DNA from: an uncultured Eubacterium sp.
GTDB taxonomy: Bacteria; Bacillota; Clostridia; Oscillospirales; Acutalibacteraceae
DNA length: 64,000 nucleotides
Assembly: GCA_944380545.1 (NCBI GenBank)
Contig: CALWHV010000007.1
Span: 62,001 to 126,000, forward strand
Direction of reading: 5' to 3'
Shown here: one piece after another, positions 7,285 to 15,284 of the stretch
How the letters are laid out: each line of letters opens with the position of its first letter
How positions within the stretch are numbered: position 1 is the stretch's first letter
Position numbers and translations under genes: made by a program
Notes under the pieces: model-generated
The model's input: the letters and a program-made list of their open reading frames with translations, nothing else
What the model was told of the DNA's origin: nothing
The model's database searches: none

Positions 7285-8502
7285 ATGATTGACGGGAAAA
7301 ACGAATTTGACTTTTCCGCATTTGAAGCGAAGCGGGAAAAAGACGCGCAAAAAGAGGCGCAGCCGAAGCGGAGCAAAAAGGCAAAGCGCTCCGGCCTTTC
7401 GGCTGGCAAAAAAATCGCTGCAGCCGCCGTGTGCGGCGCGGTTTTATTGGCCCTGCTTTGCTTTATCGTTTATCCGTTTTTGAGCGCGGCGCACAATCCG
7501 AACCGGCTTGCCGAGGAGTACGCGAAAGCGGCGGCGGCGCAGGATGCACAGCGCGCATACGAGCTTTCCGCGCTTGCGAAGGCAGGTTCGGTGAGCCGCG
7601 CGGACTTTGAAGCCGTTGCGGCGAAAACGCAGGAATTTTCCGCGCTCGGCGAGCTTGACGGCGGCAGCTATGCAGTGCGCCGCGGGCAGACCGACGGGGC
7701 ATACACGGCTTACAGCGTTGATTACGCAAGCGGCGGAGAAATAAAAACGATTTATCTTACGGTTGAAAGGCTTAAGGACGGCTTTTGGAAATACGACGAA
7801 TACGCCGTTAAGCCCGACAGCAGCCTCTTTTGCCGCGCGTGGTTTTACACGGCGAACGGCGCCGAGCTGACCGTGGACGGGCAAAAGCCGCTGTCACAGA
7901 CAAAAATAGAAACCGCCGACCTGCTGACCGGCGGGCAGACCGAGGCGGCGCTTTTTGACTGCGGCTATCTGCTTTGCGGAAAGCACAGCGTAAGCTGCAG
8001 CCTTGAGGGCTTCGGCGAGCTGAACGAGGATATTGAAATCAAACCCGGCAGCGGCGCGACGGAGCTGAGAATACCGCTCGGCGATGAATCCGCGAAGCTG
8101 CTTTGTGAAACGGCGCAGCAAACGCTTAAAAACGCGCTGAGCTATGCGTTTAACGGCGGCGCCGCCGATGAAACGCTGTATACGGAGCGATTTTACGGCG
8201 GTCTGGACGAATTTGCCGGCGAGCTGAAAAGCAGAGCGGCGGCAGACGGCGGCAAGCTGAGCGTATCGGACCTTGAGCTTACGATAACTGAATGCGCTCC
8301 GGCAAAGGGCGAGATATACATCGCCTCCGGCGGCTGCACGGGAGCGTATATAAACATCGCCTTTGATTACACCTACACGCTTGAAAACGCCGTTGACAAA
8401 ACGGCGGAAAACCGCGCGGACAGCGGCTGCGCCAGTGTATTCCTTGTTTATGAAAACGGGAGCTGGCAGGCGGACGACATTGCCGTGCGCGAGGAATTTT
8501 AG
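7285..8502 (+). CDS. Membrane-anchored extracellular protein of unknown function
   Basis: A 405-residue protein that I do not recognise as a named family. It has a highly charged Lys/Arg/Glu cytoplasmic start, one transmembrane helix at about 45-70 (IAAAAVCGAVLLALLCFIVYPFL) and a long extracellular part. The first extracellular region (HNPNRLAEEYAKAAAAQDAQ...) looks like an NTF2/MecA-N-type fold; a later GAELTVDGQKPLS...GKHSVSCSLEGF segment looks like a PEGA/TcaA-type beta domain, and a final NTF2-like stretch follows. The layout recalls TcaA-like envelope proteins but this is weak. Start chosen at ATG 7285 after AGAGGA. It is followed after 9 bp by the Big_2 protein, likely one operon. Confidence 0.65.
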   Translation: MIDGKNEFDFSAFEAKREKDAQKEAQPKRSKKAKRSGLSAGKKIAAAAVCGAVLLALLCFIVYPFLSAAHNPNRLAEEYAKAAAAQDAQRAYELSALAKAGSVSRADFEAVAAKTQEFSALGELDGGSYAVRRGQTDGAYTAYSVDYASGGEIKTIYLTVERLKDGFWKYDEYAVKPDSSLFCRAWFYTANGAELTVDGQKPLSQTKIETADLLTGGQTEAALFDCGYLLCGKHSVSCSLEGFGELNEDIEIKPGSGATELRIPLGDESAKLLCETAQQTLKNALSYAFNGGAADETLYTERFYGGLDEFAGELKSRAAADGGKLSVSDLELTITECAPAKGEIYIASGGCTGAYINIAFDYTYTLENAVDKTAENRADSGCASVFLVYENGSWQADDIAVREEF

Positions 8503-8511
8503 GAGGACGCT

Positions 8512-10218
8512 ATGAAGATCGGCAAAAAAGCGGGGCTCTGCATTGCGGCAGCGGCGGCGTTCCTGATAATCTGCGGCGGCTTTTCGGTTGCCGCAGCCGT
8601 AAAGGTGAACAGCTTTACAAAAGCGGAAGCGGCGCAGACGGCGGACTTTGCGGTGAGCATAGATGATAACACAAAAATCAAAGCCCTTCCCTTTTCCGCC
8701 GCGCCGTCGGTAAAATATGACGGAGGCGGCATAAAGGCGGTTGCCGAAAACGGCGGCTGGATAAAGGTTGTTTACGGCAGCGGTGAAAAGATAAAAACGG
8801 GCTACATAGCCTCCGGCGCAAGGGAGCAAAGGCTTGATGTAAAGGCAAGCGACATAATTTTGAGCGACGCCGCGATCACGCTTGAAAGCGGCGGCAAGAC
8901 CGAGCTTAAGGCGGTTATGCTGCCTGCCGGAGCTAATGAGAAGATAAAGTTCACAAGCAGCGACGAGGATACGGCGGCGGTTGACGAAAACGGCGTTATA
9001 ACCGCAAAAAAGCCCGGAACGGCGGTCGTCACCGCCTCCTGCTCGCATTGCTCCGGCAGCGTAACGGTTACGGTGATTAAAAGCGGCAAGGCGCCTGCGT
9101 TTGCAAAAAGCTCCTACCGCTTAGACGCCGGCGGCGAGCTTGACCTTGCGGCGGAGCTCGGCGGGGCAGACGGCGTGAGCCTGAGCAGCAGCGACGAGAG
9201 CGTTATCTCAATAGACGGCACAAAGGCGCGCGCAAAAGGCGCCGGCGCAGCCATAATAACGGCGCGCTTGAACGGAGGCTACGCAGTGTGCCGCGTTACG
9301 GTTGAAAACGCAAACAAAAACAGCGCGCGGCCGCTTGACATCATCAACTCCTACGGCGATCTGTGCAACTACCATCCCTCCGTCTATTATTTTGAGAACG
9401 GCTTTGGCGGCTACAAATACTGGATGGCTTACACGCCGTATAAAAACAACGATGATTTTTGGGAAAATCCGCACATTGCGGTAAGCAACGACCTTAAGCG
9501 CTGGTGCGAGCCGAAGGGCTTTAAGAACCCGCTTGAGCCGCGGCCGGAAAACTACGAGCGCGGCAAGGTCTATAATTCCGACACGGAGCTTGTTTACATC
9601 CCCGAAACGAAAACGCTTGAGTGCTGGTGGAGATTTTACGACAGGCCGGGCGGGCGCACCGTGCTGCGCCGCTGCGTGACTACGGACGGAGTGCATTGGA
9701 GCGCGCCGGAGGATATGCTCTGCGGCGTGATATACGAAAACGATTTTCTGAGCCCGGCAATACTTTATGAAAACGGGACCTACAAAATGTGGTCCATAGA
9801 CCAAAACAACGGCTATTCGCTGGATTACCGCGAGAGCAGGGACGGAAAACGCTGGAGCGCGCCTCGGCAGATCGAGATAAAATACGGCGACTCGCGCCTC
9901 GTTAACTGGCACCTCAGCGTTATCCACACGGTGAAGGGCTACGAGATGGTGCTCAGCGCGTTTGAAAAGCAGACGAACGATCACACGCATATGAGCCTTT
10001 ACTACACCTGCTCGCAGGACAATGTGAATTACCCGGAGGCAAGGCTGCTGTTTTCTCCCTCAAAAACGGCGAACGGCTTTGACAATATGGGGCTTTACCG
10101 CTCCTGCCTGCTGTATGCGCAGGGCAGATACTACCTGTTTTACAGCGCGCTTCACAAGGGGCAGGGCGCATCCGGCATAGGGATGATAAGCGGCAGAAAC
10201 ATCTTTACGATGAGCTGA
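8512..10218 (+). CDS. Secreted/anchored protein with Big_2 domains and GH43/32-like beta-propeller
   Basis: A 568-residue exported protein. Residues 5-30 form a signal anchor. Residues about 50-100 resemble a bacterial SH3-like region (GGWIKVVYGSGEKIKTGYIASG). Two Big_2-type Ig repeats follow (about 105-190, with VDENGVITAKKPGTAVVTAS, and 195-268, with IDGTKARAKGAGAAIITA). The C-terminal 290 residues (HPSVYYFENGFGGYKYWMAY, NPHIAVSNDLKRW, YNSDTELVYIPE) have the repeated blade pattern of five-bladed glycoside hydrolase propellers (GH32/43 superfamily). Catalytic acids cannot be assigned from reading. AGGAGG precedes the ATG. It lies between an unknown envelope protein and a GH16 lipoprotein, consistent with surface glycan binding or cleavage. 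Confidence 0.7.
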   Translation: MKIGKKAGLCIAAAAAFLIICGGFSVAAAVKVNSFTKAEAAQTADFAVSIDDNTKIKALPFSAAPSVKYDGGGIKAVAENGGWIKVVYGSGEKIKTGYIASGAREQRLDVKASDIILSDAAITLESGGKTELKAVMLPAGANEKIKFTSSDEDTAAVDENGVITAKKPGTAVVTASCSHCSGSVTVTVIKSGKAPAFAKSSYRLDAGGELDLAAELGGADGVSLSSSDESVISIDGTKARAKGAGAAIITARLNGGYAVCRVTVENANKNSARPLDIINSYGDLCNYHPSVYYFENGFGGYKYWMAYTPYKNNDDFWENPHIAVSNDLKRWCEPKGFKNPLEPRPENYERGKVYNSDTELVYIPETKTLECWWRFYDRPGGRTVLRRCVTTDGVHWSAPEDMLCGVIYENDFLSPAILYENGTYKMWSIDQNNGYSLDYRESRDGKRWSAPRQIEIKYGDSRLVNWHLSVIHTVKGYEMVLSAFEKQTNDHTHMSLYYTCSQDNVNYPEARLLFSPSKTANGFDNMGLYRSCLLYAQGRYYLFYSALHKGQGASGIGMISGRNIFTMS

Positions 10219-10243
10219 AATATTATTTAAGAGAGGGAAATTT

Positions 10244-11284
10244 ATGAAAAGATTTATCAAAGCGGGCGTTTGCGTTTTGCTTGCGGCTTCGATGACGGGG
10301 GCGCTTTGCGCCTGCTCCGCCGGACAGGACGAGAGCTGGAAGGACAAGGGCTACGACCTTTCCCTGCCGCAGCTCGGCGAGGACGGCTGGTATATGGTGT
10401 TTGAAGATGATTTTGAGGGCGAACGGCTAAACGAGGGCATCCGCTTCGGCGAGAGCTACACCGGAAGCCGCGAGATTTGGACCACCTCGCCCCACGCGAT
10501 AAGGTGGGAGAGCAACGACCCCGACAAGCCGGAGCAGGCGTGCTGGTGGTGCCCGGAGGCTGTATCGCTCAGGGACGAAAATCTTGTTATAACCTCCGGC
10601 TACGAGAGCGACCACGAGTGCGACGGCGAATGCCCCGCCGAGGGGCGCTTTACGGGCGGCATTGAAACGCGCCGCATCACGGGCGACCAAAACAGCAACA
10701 AGGGGCAGAGCGACGAGCTGCTGTTTTCGCAGGCGTTCGGATATTTTGAAACGCGCGTTAAGCTGCCGGACGCGGACGGGATGTGGAGCGCGTTTTGGCT
10801 TCAGTCCTCAAATATGAGAAAGCCGGCGGCAGAGGGCGTTGACGGCACGGAGATAGATGTGTTTGAAAGCGCGTTCAGGCGCAGCGGCGGCACAAAGATG
10901 GGGCACGCGCTGCTTTGGAACGGCTACGGCGAATTTGCGGATTCGGAAGCGTACATAACGGAGCTTGACGAGAGCCTTTACGGCGACTGGCACACATTTG
11001 CGCTTAAATGGACCCCGGAATACTATGTGTTTTACATTGACGGCGAGGCGACCTGGGCTTCCGACGGCGGCGGAGTTTCGCATGTTAAGGAATTTCTGCG
11101 CCTGACCTGCGAGATTGACGCGGGCGACAAATGGGGCCCGCACGGCCAGAAGATAGGCGCGTTCAACACAGAGGAAAAAAGCGAATTCCTTGTGGACTAC
11201 ATAAAGGTTTGGCAAAATTCCGGCTACGAGCAGTATGTGATAGACGATTCGAGCTTTGCCGGCACGCTTGACACAGAGGGATAA
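10244..11284 (+). CDS. GH16-family glycoside hydrolase, lipoprotein
   Basis: An exported beta-glucanase-type enzyme. The lipobox is in MTGALCAC (Cys about residue 26). The family 16 fold follows: VFEDDFEGERLNEG near the N-terminus, FGYFETRVKLPDADGMWSAFWLQS, and the active-site block GTEIDVFESAF, which keeps the ExDxxE catalytic triad. The C-terminal YVFYIDGEATW and FLVDYIKVWQ are standard. Relatives hydrolyse laminarin, lichenan, agar or other beta-glycans; the substrate cannot be set here. It ends in a good terminator. A paralogue lies 2 kb away on the other strand. Confidence 0.88.
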   Translation: MKRFIKAGVCVLLAASMTGALCACSAGQDESWKDKGYDLSLPQLGEDGWYMVFEDDFEGERLNEGIRFGESYTGSREIWTTSPHAIRWESNDPDKPEQACWWCPEAVSLRDENLVITSGYESDHECDGECPAEGRFTGGIETRRITGDQNSNKGQSDELLFSQAFGYFETRVKLPDADGMWSAFWLQSSNMRKPAAEGVDGTEIDVFESAFRRSGGTKMGHALLWNGYGEFADSEAYITELDESLYGDWHTFALKWTPEYYVFYIDGEATWASDGGGVSHVKEFLRLTCEIDAGDKWGPHGQKIGAFNTEEKSEFLVDYIKVWQNSGYEQYVIDDSSFAGTLDTEG

Positions 11285-11289
11285 AAAAC

Positions 11290-11320
11290 GCCCGCTCCCC
11301 CACAGGGAGCGGGCAGCTTT
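11290..11320. terminator. Bidirectional terminator
   Basis: Perfect 10-bp stem GCCCGCTCCC/GGGAGCGGGC (11290-11299 and 11305-11314), T-rich on the plus strand (CTTTTTG) and a run of T on the minus strand side. Separates the GH16 gene from the convergent XRE gene. Confidence 0.85.
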
Positions 11321-11328
11321 TTGCAGTA

Positions 11329-11568
11329 TCAGCCGTCCGTTCTGCGCTCTATTTCCGCTACTATGACGCTCATTCCGATACCGAGCGCGCACGAAATACG
11401 GTAGAGAGTTTCAAGCGTTGGCTTGCGCTCTCCCCTTTCTATCGCGCTGAGATGCGTTCTTCCTATATCGGCAAGCCCGCTCAGCACCTCCTGACTGAGA
11501 CCGCGCTTTTTTCTGAACTCGGCTATAACCTCTCCTACAAGCTTTGGATCAAGGGTTGGTGTAAACAT
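11329..11568 (-). CDS. Small XRE-family helix-turn-helix regulator
   Basis: A 79-residue DNA-binding protein made of little more than one HTH_3 domain: VGEVIAEFRKKRGLSQEVLSG, ADIGRTHLSAIERGERKPTLETLYRISCALGI. The order of helices and the GERKPTLETL block are typical. It is transcribed divergently from the Pro/Gln-rich gene at 11702; the shared intergenic region holds two direct repeats that could be its operator. SD AGGAGTGCA precedes the ATG. Confidence 0.85.
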   Translation of the reverse strand: MFTPTLDPKLVGEVIAEFRKKRGLSQEVLSGLADIGRTHLSAIERGERKPTLETLYRISCALGIGMSVIVAEIERRTDG

Positions 11569-11623
11569 AACTGCACTCCTAAATATTTCTTATTTAGAGT
11601 GTAGTATTATTTTTGCCGGATTA

Positions 11624-11656
11624 TGAATACATATGTTGACATTTTGAATACTTATG
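11624..11656. repeat. Two direct repeats, candidate operator of the XRE regulator
   Basis: TGAATACATATG (11624-11635) and TGAATACTTATG (11645-11656) match at 11 of 12 positions and are offset by 21 bp, two DNA turns. They flank and overlap the -35 of the promoter at 11636-11665. Binding by the divergent XRE protein is inferred. Confidence 0.5.
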
Positions 11657-11665
11657 TGCTATTAT
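11636..11665 (+). promoter_or_regulatory. Promoter of the DUF4352-like gene
   Basis: Consensus TTGACA (11636-11641), 18-bp spacer, TATTAT (11660-11665). Its -10 context closely resembles that of the promoter at 12458-12487. Confidence 0.75.
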
Positions 11666-11701
11666 TTATTTAACACTTAAACTTTCAAGGAGGAATTCAT
11701 T

Positions 11702-12406
11702 ATGGAAAACAAGCCGAATATCCCAACAGAACCCGCACAGCCGCAAGGTGCATCCGGAGCGCCGCAACCGCAAAATCAGATGCCGCAGCAGAATTACCAA
11801 CAAAATCCGAATCAACAACACTACCAACCGCAACAACCGATTAAAGCCAAGAAGCCGGTTTATAAAAAATGGTGGTTTTGGCTGATTATCGTTATCGCTG
11901 TTCTAATAATAATCGGAATAATAGGTTCGGGCGGCTCTGACGAAAGTACATCGCAGACGGAAACAAATCCGCAAAGTCAAGCGCAACAAACGCCGGCTGA
12001 CGATACCGAAGATACAGAGATTCCAGATTTAATAGAAGCCGGAACAACCGTAACGGTTGACGGTCTTGAAATATCTTATATTTCCTGTGATGCCGACTTC
12101 ACAGAATACAACGAATACTCCGCTCCGTCAGAGGGCAATAAGGTTGTGCGTGCAGAATTTGAATTTAAAAACAATTCAGATTCCGACTGTTCGCTGTTTT
12201 CATTGGATTGCTATGCAGACGGCACAAAGTGCGAAATATATTACTATGCTGACGACTATGCTTCCCCCACTCTCGAAACCATCTCTCCCGGCAGAACATT
12301 TAAATCGGTTGTTTACTTTGAAGTACCCAAAGATGCACAAAATATAGAAATGGAAATGGAAACAAACTTCTGGACAGAAGAAAAAATCATTTTCAACATC
12401 AAGTAA
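11702..12406 (+). CDS. Pro/Gln-rich membrane protein with DUF4352-like extracellular domain
   Basis: A 234-residue protein. Residues 1-55 are disordered and rich in Pro, Gln and Asn (MPQQNYQQNPNQQHYQPQQ). A basic patch is followed by one transmembrane helix (about 58-80, WWFWLIIVIAVLIIIGIIG), then an acidic Ser/Thr/Gln linker and a beta-rich domain from about 115 (TVTVDGLEISYISCDADF, KVVRAEFEFKNNSDSDCSLF) that matches the DUF4352/DUF5067 pattern of Ig-like extracytoplasmic domains. Function unknown. GGAGGAATTCATT lies before the ATG. Flanked by a strong promoter and its own terminator, so it is monocistronic. Confidence 0.75.
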   Translation: MENKPNIPTEPAQPQGASGAPQPQNQMPQQNYQQNPNQQHYQPQQPIKAKKPVYKKWWFWLIIVIAVLIIIGIIGSGGSDESTSQTETNPQSQAQQTPADDTEDTEIPDLIEAGTTVTVDGLEISYISCDADFTEYNEYSAPSEGNKVVRAEFEFKNNSDSDCSLFSLDCYADGTKCEIYYYADDYASPTLETISPGRTFKSVVYFEVPKDAQNIEMEMETNFWTEEKIIFNIK

Positions 12407-12410
12407 TGTA

Positions 12411-12436
12411 AAAAGGACGCTAGCGCGTCCTTTTTT
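12411..12436 (+). terminator. Terminator of the DUF4352-like gene
   Basis: AAAAGGACGC (12411-12420), four-base loop, GCGTCC (12425-12430) continuing into TTTTTT. Confidence 0.88.
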
Positions 12437-12457
12437 ATTTACAGATGAGCATTTTTG

Positions 12458-12487
12458 TTGACACAGGATATTTGGATGTGATATTAT
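12458..12487 (+). promoter_or_regulatory. Promoter of the Pro/Gln-repeat membrane protein gene
   Basis: TTGACA (12458-12463), 18-bp spacer, TATTAT (12482-12487). Same hexamers, spacer length and TGTG-N-TATTATTTA context as the promoter at 11636. Confidence 0.75.
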
Positions 12488-12523
12488 TTAATTGAAATGT
12501 ATTGCCTTAAGGAGGTCAATTTT

Positions 12524-13096
12524 ATGGCAGACGAATATTACAATCCGAACACAACCCCTCAGCCGGATGCGCCGCAGGACGGCGCCGCTCCCGCCGCGGA
12601 GCAGCAGAGCCGGCCGCAGCAGGAGTATCAACAGCCGCAGCAGGAGTATCAGCAGCCGCAGCAAGGCTATCAGCAGCCCCAGCAGGGATACCAGCAGCCG
12701 CAGCAGGGATATCAGCAGCAGTATTACAACCCGCAGGGCGGCTACCAGCAGGCGCCGAACCAGCAGTTTTATCCGCCTCAGCCCCCGCAGGAGCAGAAGG
12801 CGAGCGTTGGCTTTGCCATCCTTTCCTTTATTATCCCGATTGCCGGCCTGATAATCTTTCTTACCCAAAAGGATAAGCGCCCCAAGACGGCAAAGGTGAG
12901 CGGCATATGCGCGCTTGTGAGCTTTATACTGAACATCATTGTTTATGTAATTATGTATATTGCCGGAATCGGCGCGATGTTTGCCATTTCCGACAGCGGC
13001 GTTGACTACAGCACATATGACGACGATTATTCGTATTACAGCGAATATGATTACGGCGACGAGGATTTTGACAGCGATTTCTACTACTACGAATAA
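12524..13096 (+). CDS. Pro/Gln-repeat membrane protein (DUF4190-like)
   Basis: A 190-residue protein. The N-terminal half is a tandem repeat of about 7-8 residues of the form QQPQQxY (residues about 28-70), encoded by near-identical DNA repeats at roughly 12600-12720. Two transmembrane helices follow (VGFAILSFIIPIAGLIIFL and GICALVSFILNIIVYVIMYIAG), a hairpin arrangement as in DUF4190-type proteins, and an acidic Tyr/Asp-rich tail. Start chosen at ATG 12524 after AAGGAGGTC; an upstream ATG has no ribosome binding site. No function is known. Repeat number is likely to vary between strains. Confidence 0.75.
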   Translation: MADEYYNPNTTPQPDAPQDGAAPAAEQQSRPQQEYQQPQQEYQQPQQGYQQPQQGYQQPQQGYQQQYYNPQGGYQQAPNQQFYPPQPPQEQKASVGFAILSFIIPIAGLIIFLTQKDKRPKTAKVSGICALVSFILNIIVYVIMYIAGIGAMFAISDSGVDYSTYDDDYSYYSEYDYGDEDFDSDFYYYE

Positions 13097-13201
13097 TGCA
13101 AAGCTGCCGGAAATCGAACGAAATATGGCTTTAAGCGGCTGATTCCCGCGTGCCGTGTTAAAATACTTGTTGATCCTGCAAACCGAAGTTTACATAACGA
13201 A

Positions 13202-13232
13202 CGCCCCGCAGTTTTCACTGCGGGGCGCTTTT
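13202..13232 (+). terminator. Terminator after the Pro/Gln-repeat gene
   Basis: Perfect 10-bp stem CGCCCCGCAG/CTGCGGGGCG (13202-13211, 13218-13227) followed by CTTTTTG. Lies between convergent genes; the minus-strand side is less T-rich. Confidence 0.85.
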
Positions 13233-13235
13233 TGC

Positions 13236-14129
13236 TTATTTTTGCACGGGCTGATAAACGCGGACATAATCCACCACGAAATCCGCAGGCATGGCGGAAT
13301 CGGGATTGTTGCGGATATCGCCCGCCCAGGTAAATTCGTTATCGGTGTTTTCGGGGTTTGCGCTGTCCGTATCGCCGGCTATCTCAACGGAGAGCCAGAG
13401 AAATTCCGGCGACTGAGAAACGCCGAAATCCGTGCGCCAGGTCTCCTGGCCGTTGATGTAGAAGACATATTCATCCTCCGTCCACAAAAGGCCGTATGTA
13501 TTGAACTCGCCGTACATATCCTTATCAACGAGATACTCGCCGGAGGAGCGGGATTTATGCGCGTCGCCGTAGCCGTCTATATGCACGGTGTGAAGCGTGG
13601 TGTTGCGGTACTTATCGGCTGGCATCTTGGGGTCGTTATAATACGGCGATTCCATAATATCAATCTCCGCGCCGTTTTCGCCGCCCTTGGTTTCATCGCC
13701 CATTGTTTGGGACTGCATCCAAAACGCGCTCCAAAGCCCCTCTGCCGCCGGCGCCTTGCAGCGAACCTCAAAATATCCGTAGGTAAATTCCCTGAGCCCT
13801 ACGCTGGAGCAGGTGCCCGTGTACCAGCCGGGGCCGTAGGCGCCGTCTTCCTTATATTCTGTGCGGATGATGAGATTGCCGTCCTGAGTAAAGCACTGGG
13901 CTCGGTCCCAATAGCCGCCGCGCCTTTCGGGCGTGTCCGGCTCCGTGACCCAAACGGACGGATCTATGCCGGAATCAAAATCATCCTCAAACACAAGCTC
14001 CATATTGCTCAGATCAAGCTTTTTATCCGCCTTGGGCGTTTTTACGCGCGAGCAGGCGGTGAGCCCCGCCGCGGCGACGCCGACTGCGGCGGCAGCGGCA
14101 ATCAGCTTGATGAGAGTTGACCTTTTCAT
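13236..14129 (-). CDS. GH16-family glycoside hydrolase, lipoprotein (second copy)
   Basis: A 297-residue exported GH16 enzyme. Signal peptide and lipobox end at LTAC (Cys about residue 26). The catalytic block is GAEIDIMESPY, retaining ExDxxE, preceded by YGYFEVRCKAPAAEGLWSAFWMQS and followed by DEYVFYINGQETW and FVVDYVRVYQ. It is shorter than, but clearly paralogous to, the GH16 gene at 10244. I place the start at the ATG at 14127-14129 with AAAGGGGA upstream; longer readings would start before the predicted transcript start. It has its own promoter, so the two enzymes can be controlled separately. Confidence 0.88.
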   Translation of the reverse strand: MKRSTLIKLIAAAAAVGVAAAGLTACSRVKTPKADKKLDLSNMELVFEDDFDSGIDPSVWVTEPDTPERRGGYWDRAQCFTQDGNLIIRTEYKEDGAYGPGWYTGTCSSVGLREFTYGYFEVRCKAPAAEGLWSAFWMQSQTMGDETKGGENGAEIDIMESPYYNDPKMPADKYRNTTLHTVHIDGYGDAHKSRSSGEYLVDKDMYGEFNTYGLLWTEDEYVFYINGQETWRTDFGVSQSPEFLWLSVEIAGDTDSANPENTDNEFTWAGDIRNNPDSAMPADFVVDYVRVYQPVQK

Positions 14130-14181
14130 ATTGATTTTCCCCTTTCGGCAAACTGCTCCAGCCCGTGCGCAATCCAATATC

Positions 14182-14210
14182 ATTATACCGCGGGGAATGA
14201 AAAATTGCAA
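14182..14210 (-). promoter_or_regulatory. Promoter of the second GH16 gene
   Basis: TTGCAA (14205-14210), 17-bp spacer, consensus TATAAT (14182-14187), about 55 bases before the ATG. Confidence 0.72.
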
Positions 14211-14222
14211 TCGTTAAAGACT

Positions 14223-15182
14223 TCAGGCGGACTCCTTTTCGGAAGCCTTTTCATTATCGCCGAGCCAGGAGAAAATGACCTCGGGGCGCTCGAATATCTC
14301 GTCGAGCCTGTTTGCAAACGGCACGCAGTCGCCGTAATCGAGCGCGCGGTGGTCCGTTACTATCGTTATGGGCAGGATGCGGCGTATCTCTATCGACTGC
14401 CGCCCGTCCGCTCCGGTTACGACGACGGCTCTGTCCTGCACGGCGTTGATTGCAAAAGCCGTTGTCTGCGGCGGGATTATCTCAATAAGCGTTGCAAAGC
14501 CGTTTTGATTTCTGTGGATGGAGCCGAGATTTGAAACGGTGGTGGTGCCCTGCTCTATGTCGCGCTTTGTGAGGCGTTCGCTTTGCGGAATTGAATAATA
14601 CTTTTTCCTTGCCTCGCCGGAGAGCGTTTTTACCATATGCTTTCCCGGGGTCTTTGAGCCTATCAGGCGGCACACCGTTTGCGCTATTTTTCCGTTTTTA
14701 AGCCCCTTGATGGTATTATCCATGGAAACCTCAAACATAACCTCGTTCATATCGCTGTTTTTTGCGCGGCGCACGGTATCGTTTATTGCCGCAGTCATCT
14801 CCCTGAGCGATTTATTGCCCATATCGCGCATATTGACCGTCATCATCTCTCCGCTCGGCAGGACCATCGGCATTGAGATATCTATGGTGTCGTGATATTT
14901 GAGCGTGCCGCGCACAAGGCGCCTGTTGAATTCAAGCGTGGTGTTCATCTTGGGCGCGGCCTTGAGCCCCTCGCAGATTATTTTGAGCATCACCGTGTTG
15001 AGCGTTATCTTTTCCTGCGAGCGCGGGCGCATCGCGTTAAGGCGGCGGCAGCACTTTATAAGCTCGGTAACATCCGCCTCATAGGTTGCGGCAACATGGG
15101 GGATGCTGCGCCAGCTTTCCGTGGTCATATTTGAAACTATCTTTCTTGCTATTCCGAAATACTCCTTTTTGTAAACAGACAT
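14223..15182 (-). CDS. Stand-alone 2-oxoacid dehydrogenase E2-like acyltransferase domain
   Basis: A 319-residue protein matching the catalytic domain of dihydrolipoamide acyltransferases / chloramphenicol acetyltransferase fold. Visible blocks are RSIPHVAATYEADVTELI, ITLNTVMLKIICEGLKAAP, GTTTVSNLGSIH and the C-terminal TIVTDHRALDYGDCVPFANRL. The last corresponds to the HxxxDG active-site motif: His and Asp are kept but the Gly position is Tyr. There is no lipoyl domain and no peripheral-subunit-binding domain, and no E1, E3 or lipoate ligase nearby. It may act on another acyl donor, or be regulatory. Reaction cannot be assigned. A phased repeat array lies upstream. Confidence 0.75.
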   Translation of the reverse strand: MSVYKKEYFGIARKIVSNMTTESWRSIPHVAATYEADVTELIKCCRRLNAMRPRSQEKITLNTVMLKIICEGLKAAPKMNTTLEFNRRLVRGTLKYHDTIDISMPMVLPSGEMMTVNMRDMGNKSLREMTAAINDTVRRAKNSDMNEVMFEVSMDNTIKGLKNGKIAQTVCRLIGSKTPGKHMVKTLSGEARKKYYSIPQSERLTKRDIEQGTTTVSNLGSIHRNQNGFATLIEIIPPQTTAFAINAVQDRAVVVTGADGRQSIEIRRILPITIVTDHRALDYGDCVPFANRLDEIFERPEVIFSWLGDNEKASEKESA

Positions 15183-15284
15183 AACTTTCCTCCGTAAATC
15201 AATTATATTTGAATCTGCGGCGCGCTATCACCGCGCCATGGCAGAATGATACCAAAACAGCGGCGCGCAATCCACCAACTTTGA

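Noticed and set aside
7894..9048. A 384-codon minus-strand frame across two surface-protein genes
   Set aside because: It spans the junction of two real genes with good ribosome binding sites and has no recognisable domain.
12600..12720. Regularly spaced repeats as a CRISPR array
   Set aside because: The repeats lie in frame inside a gene and encode a Pro/Gln-rich tail; there are no unique spacers and no cas genes.
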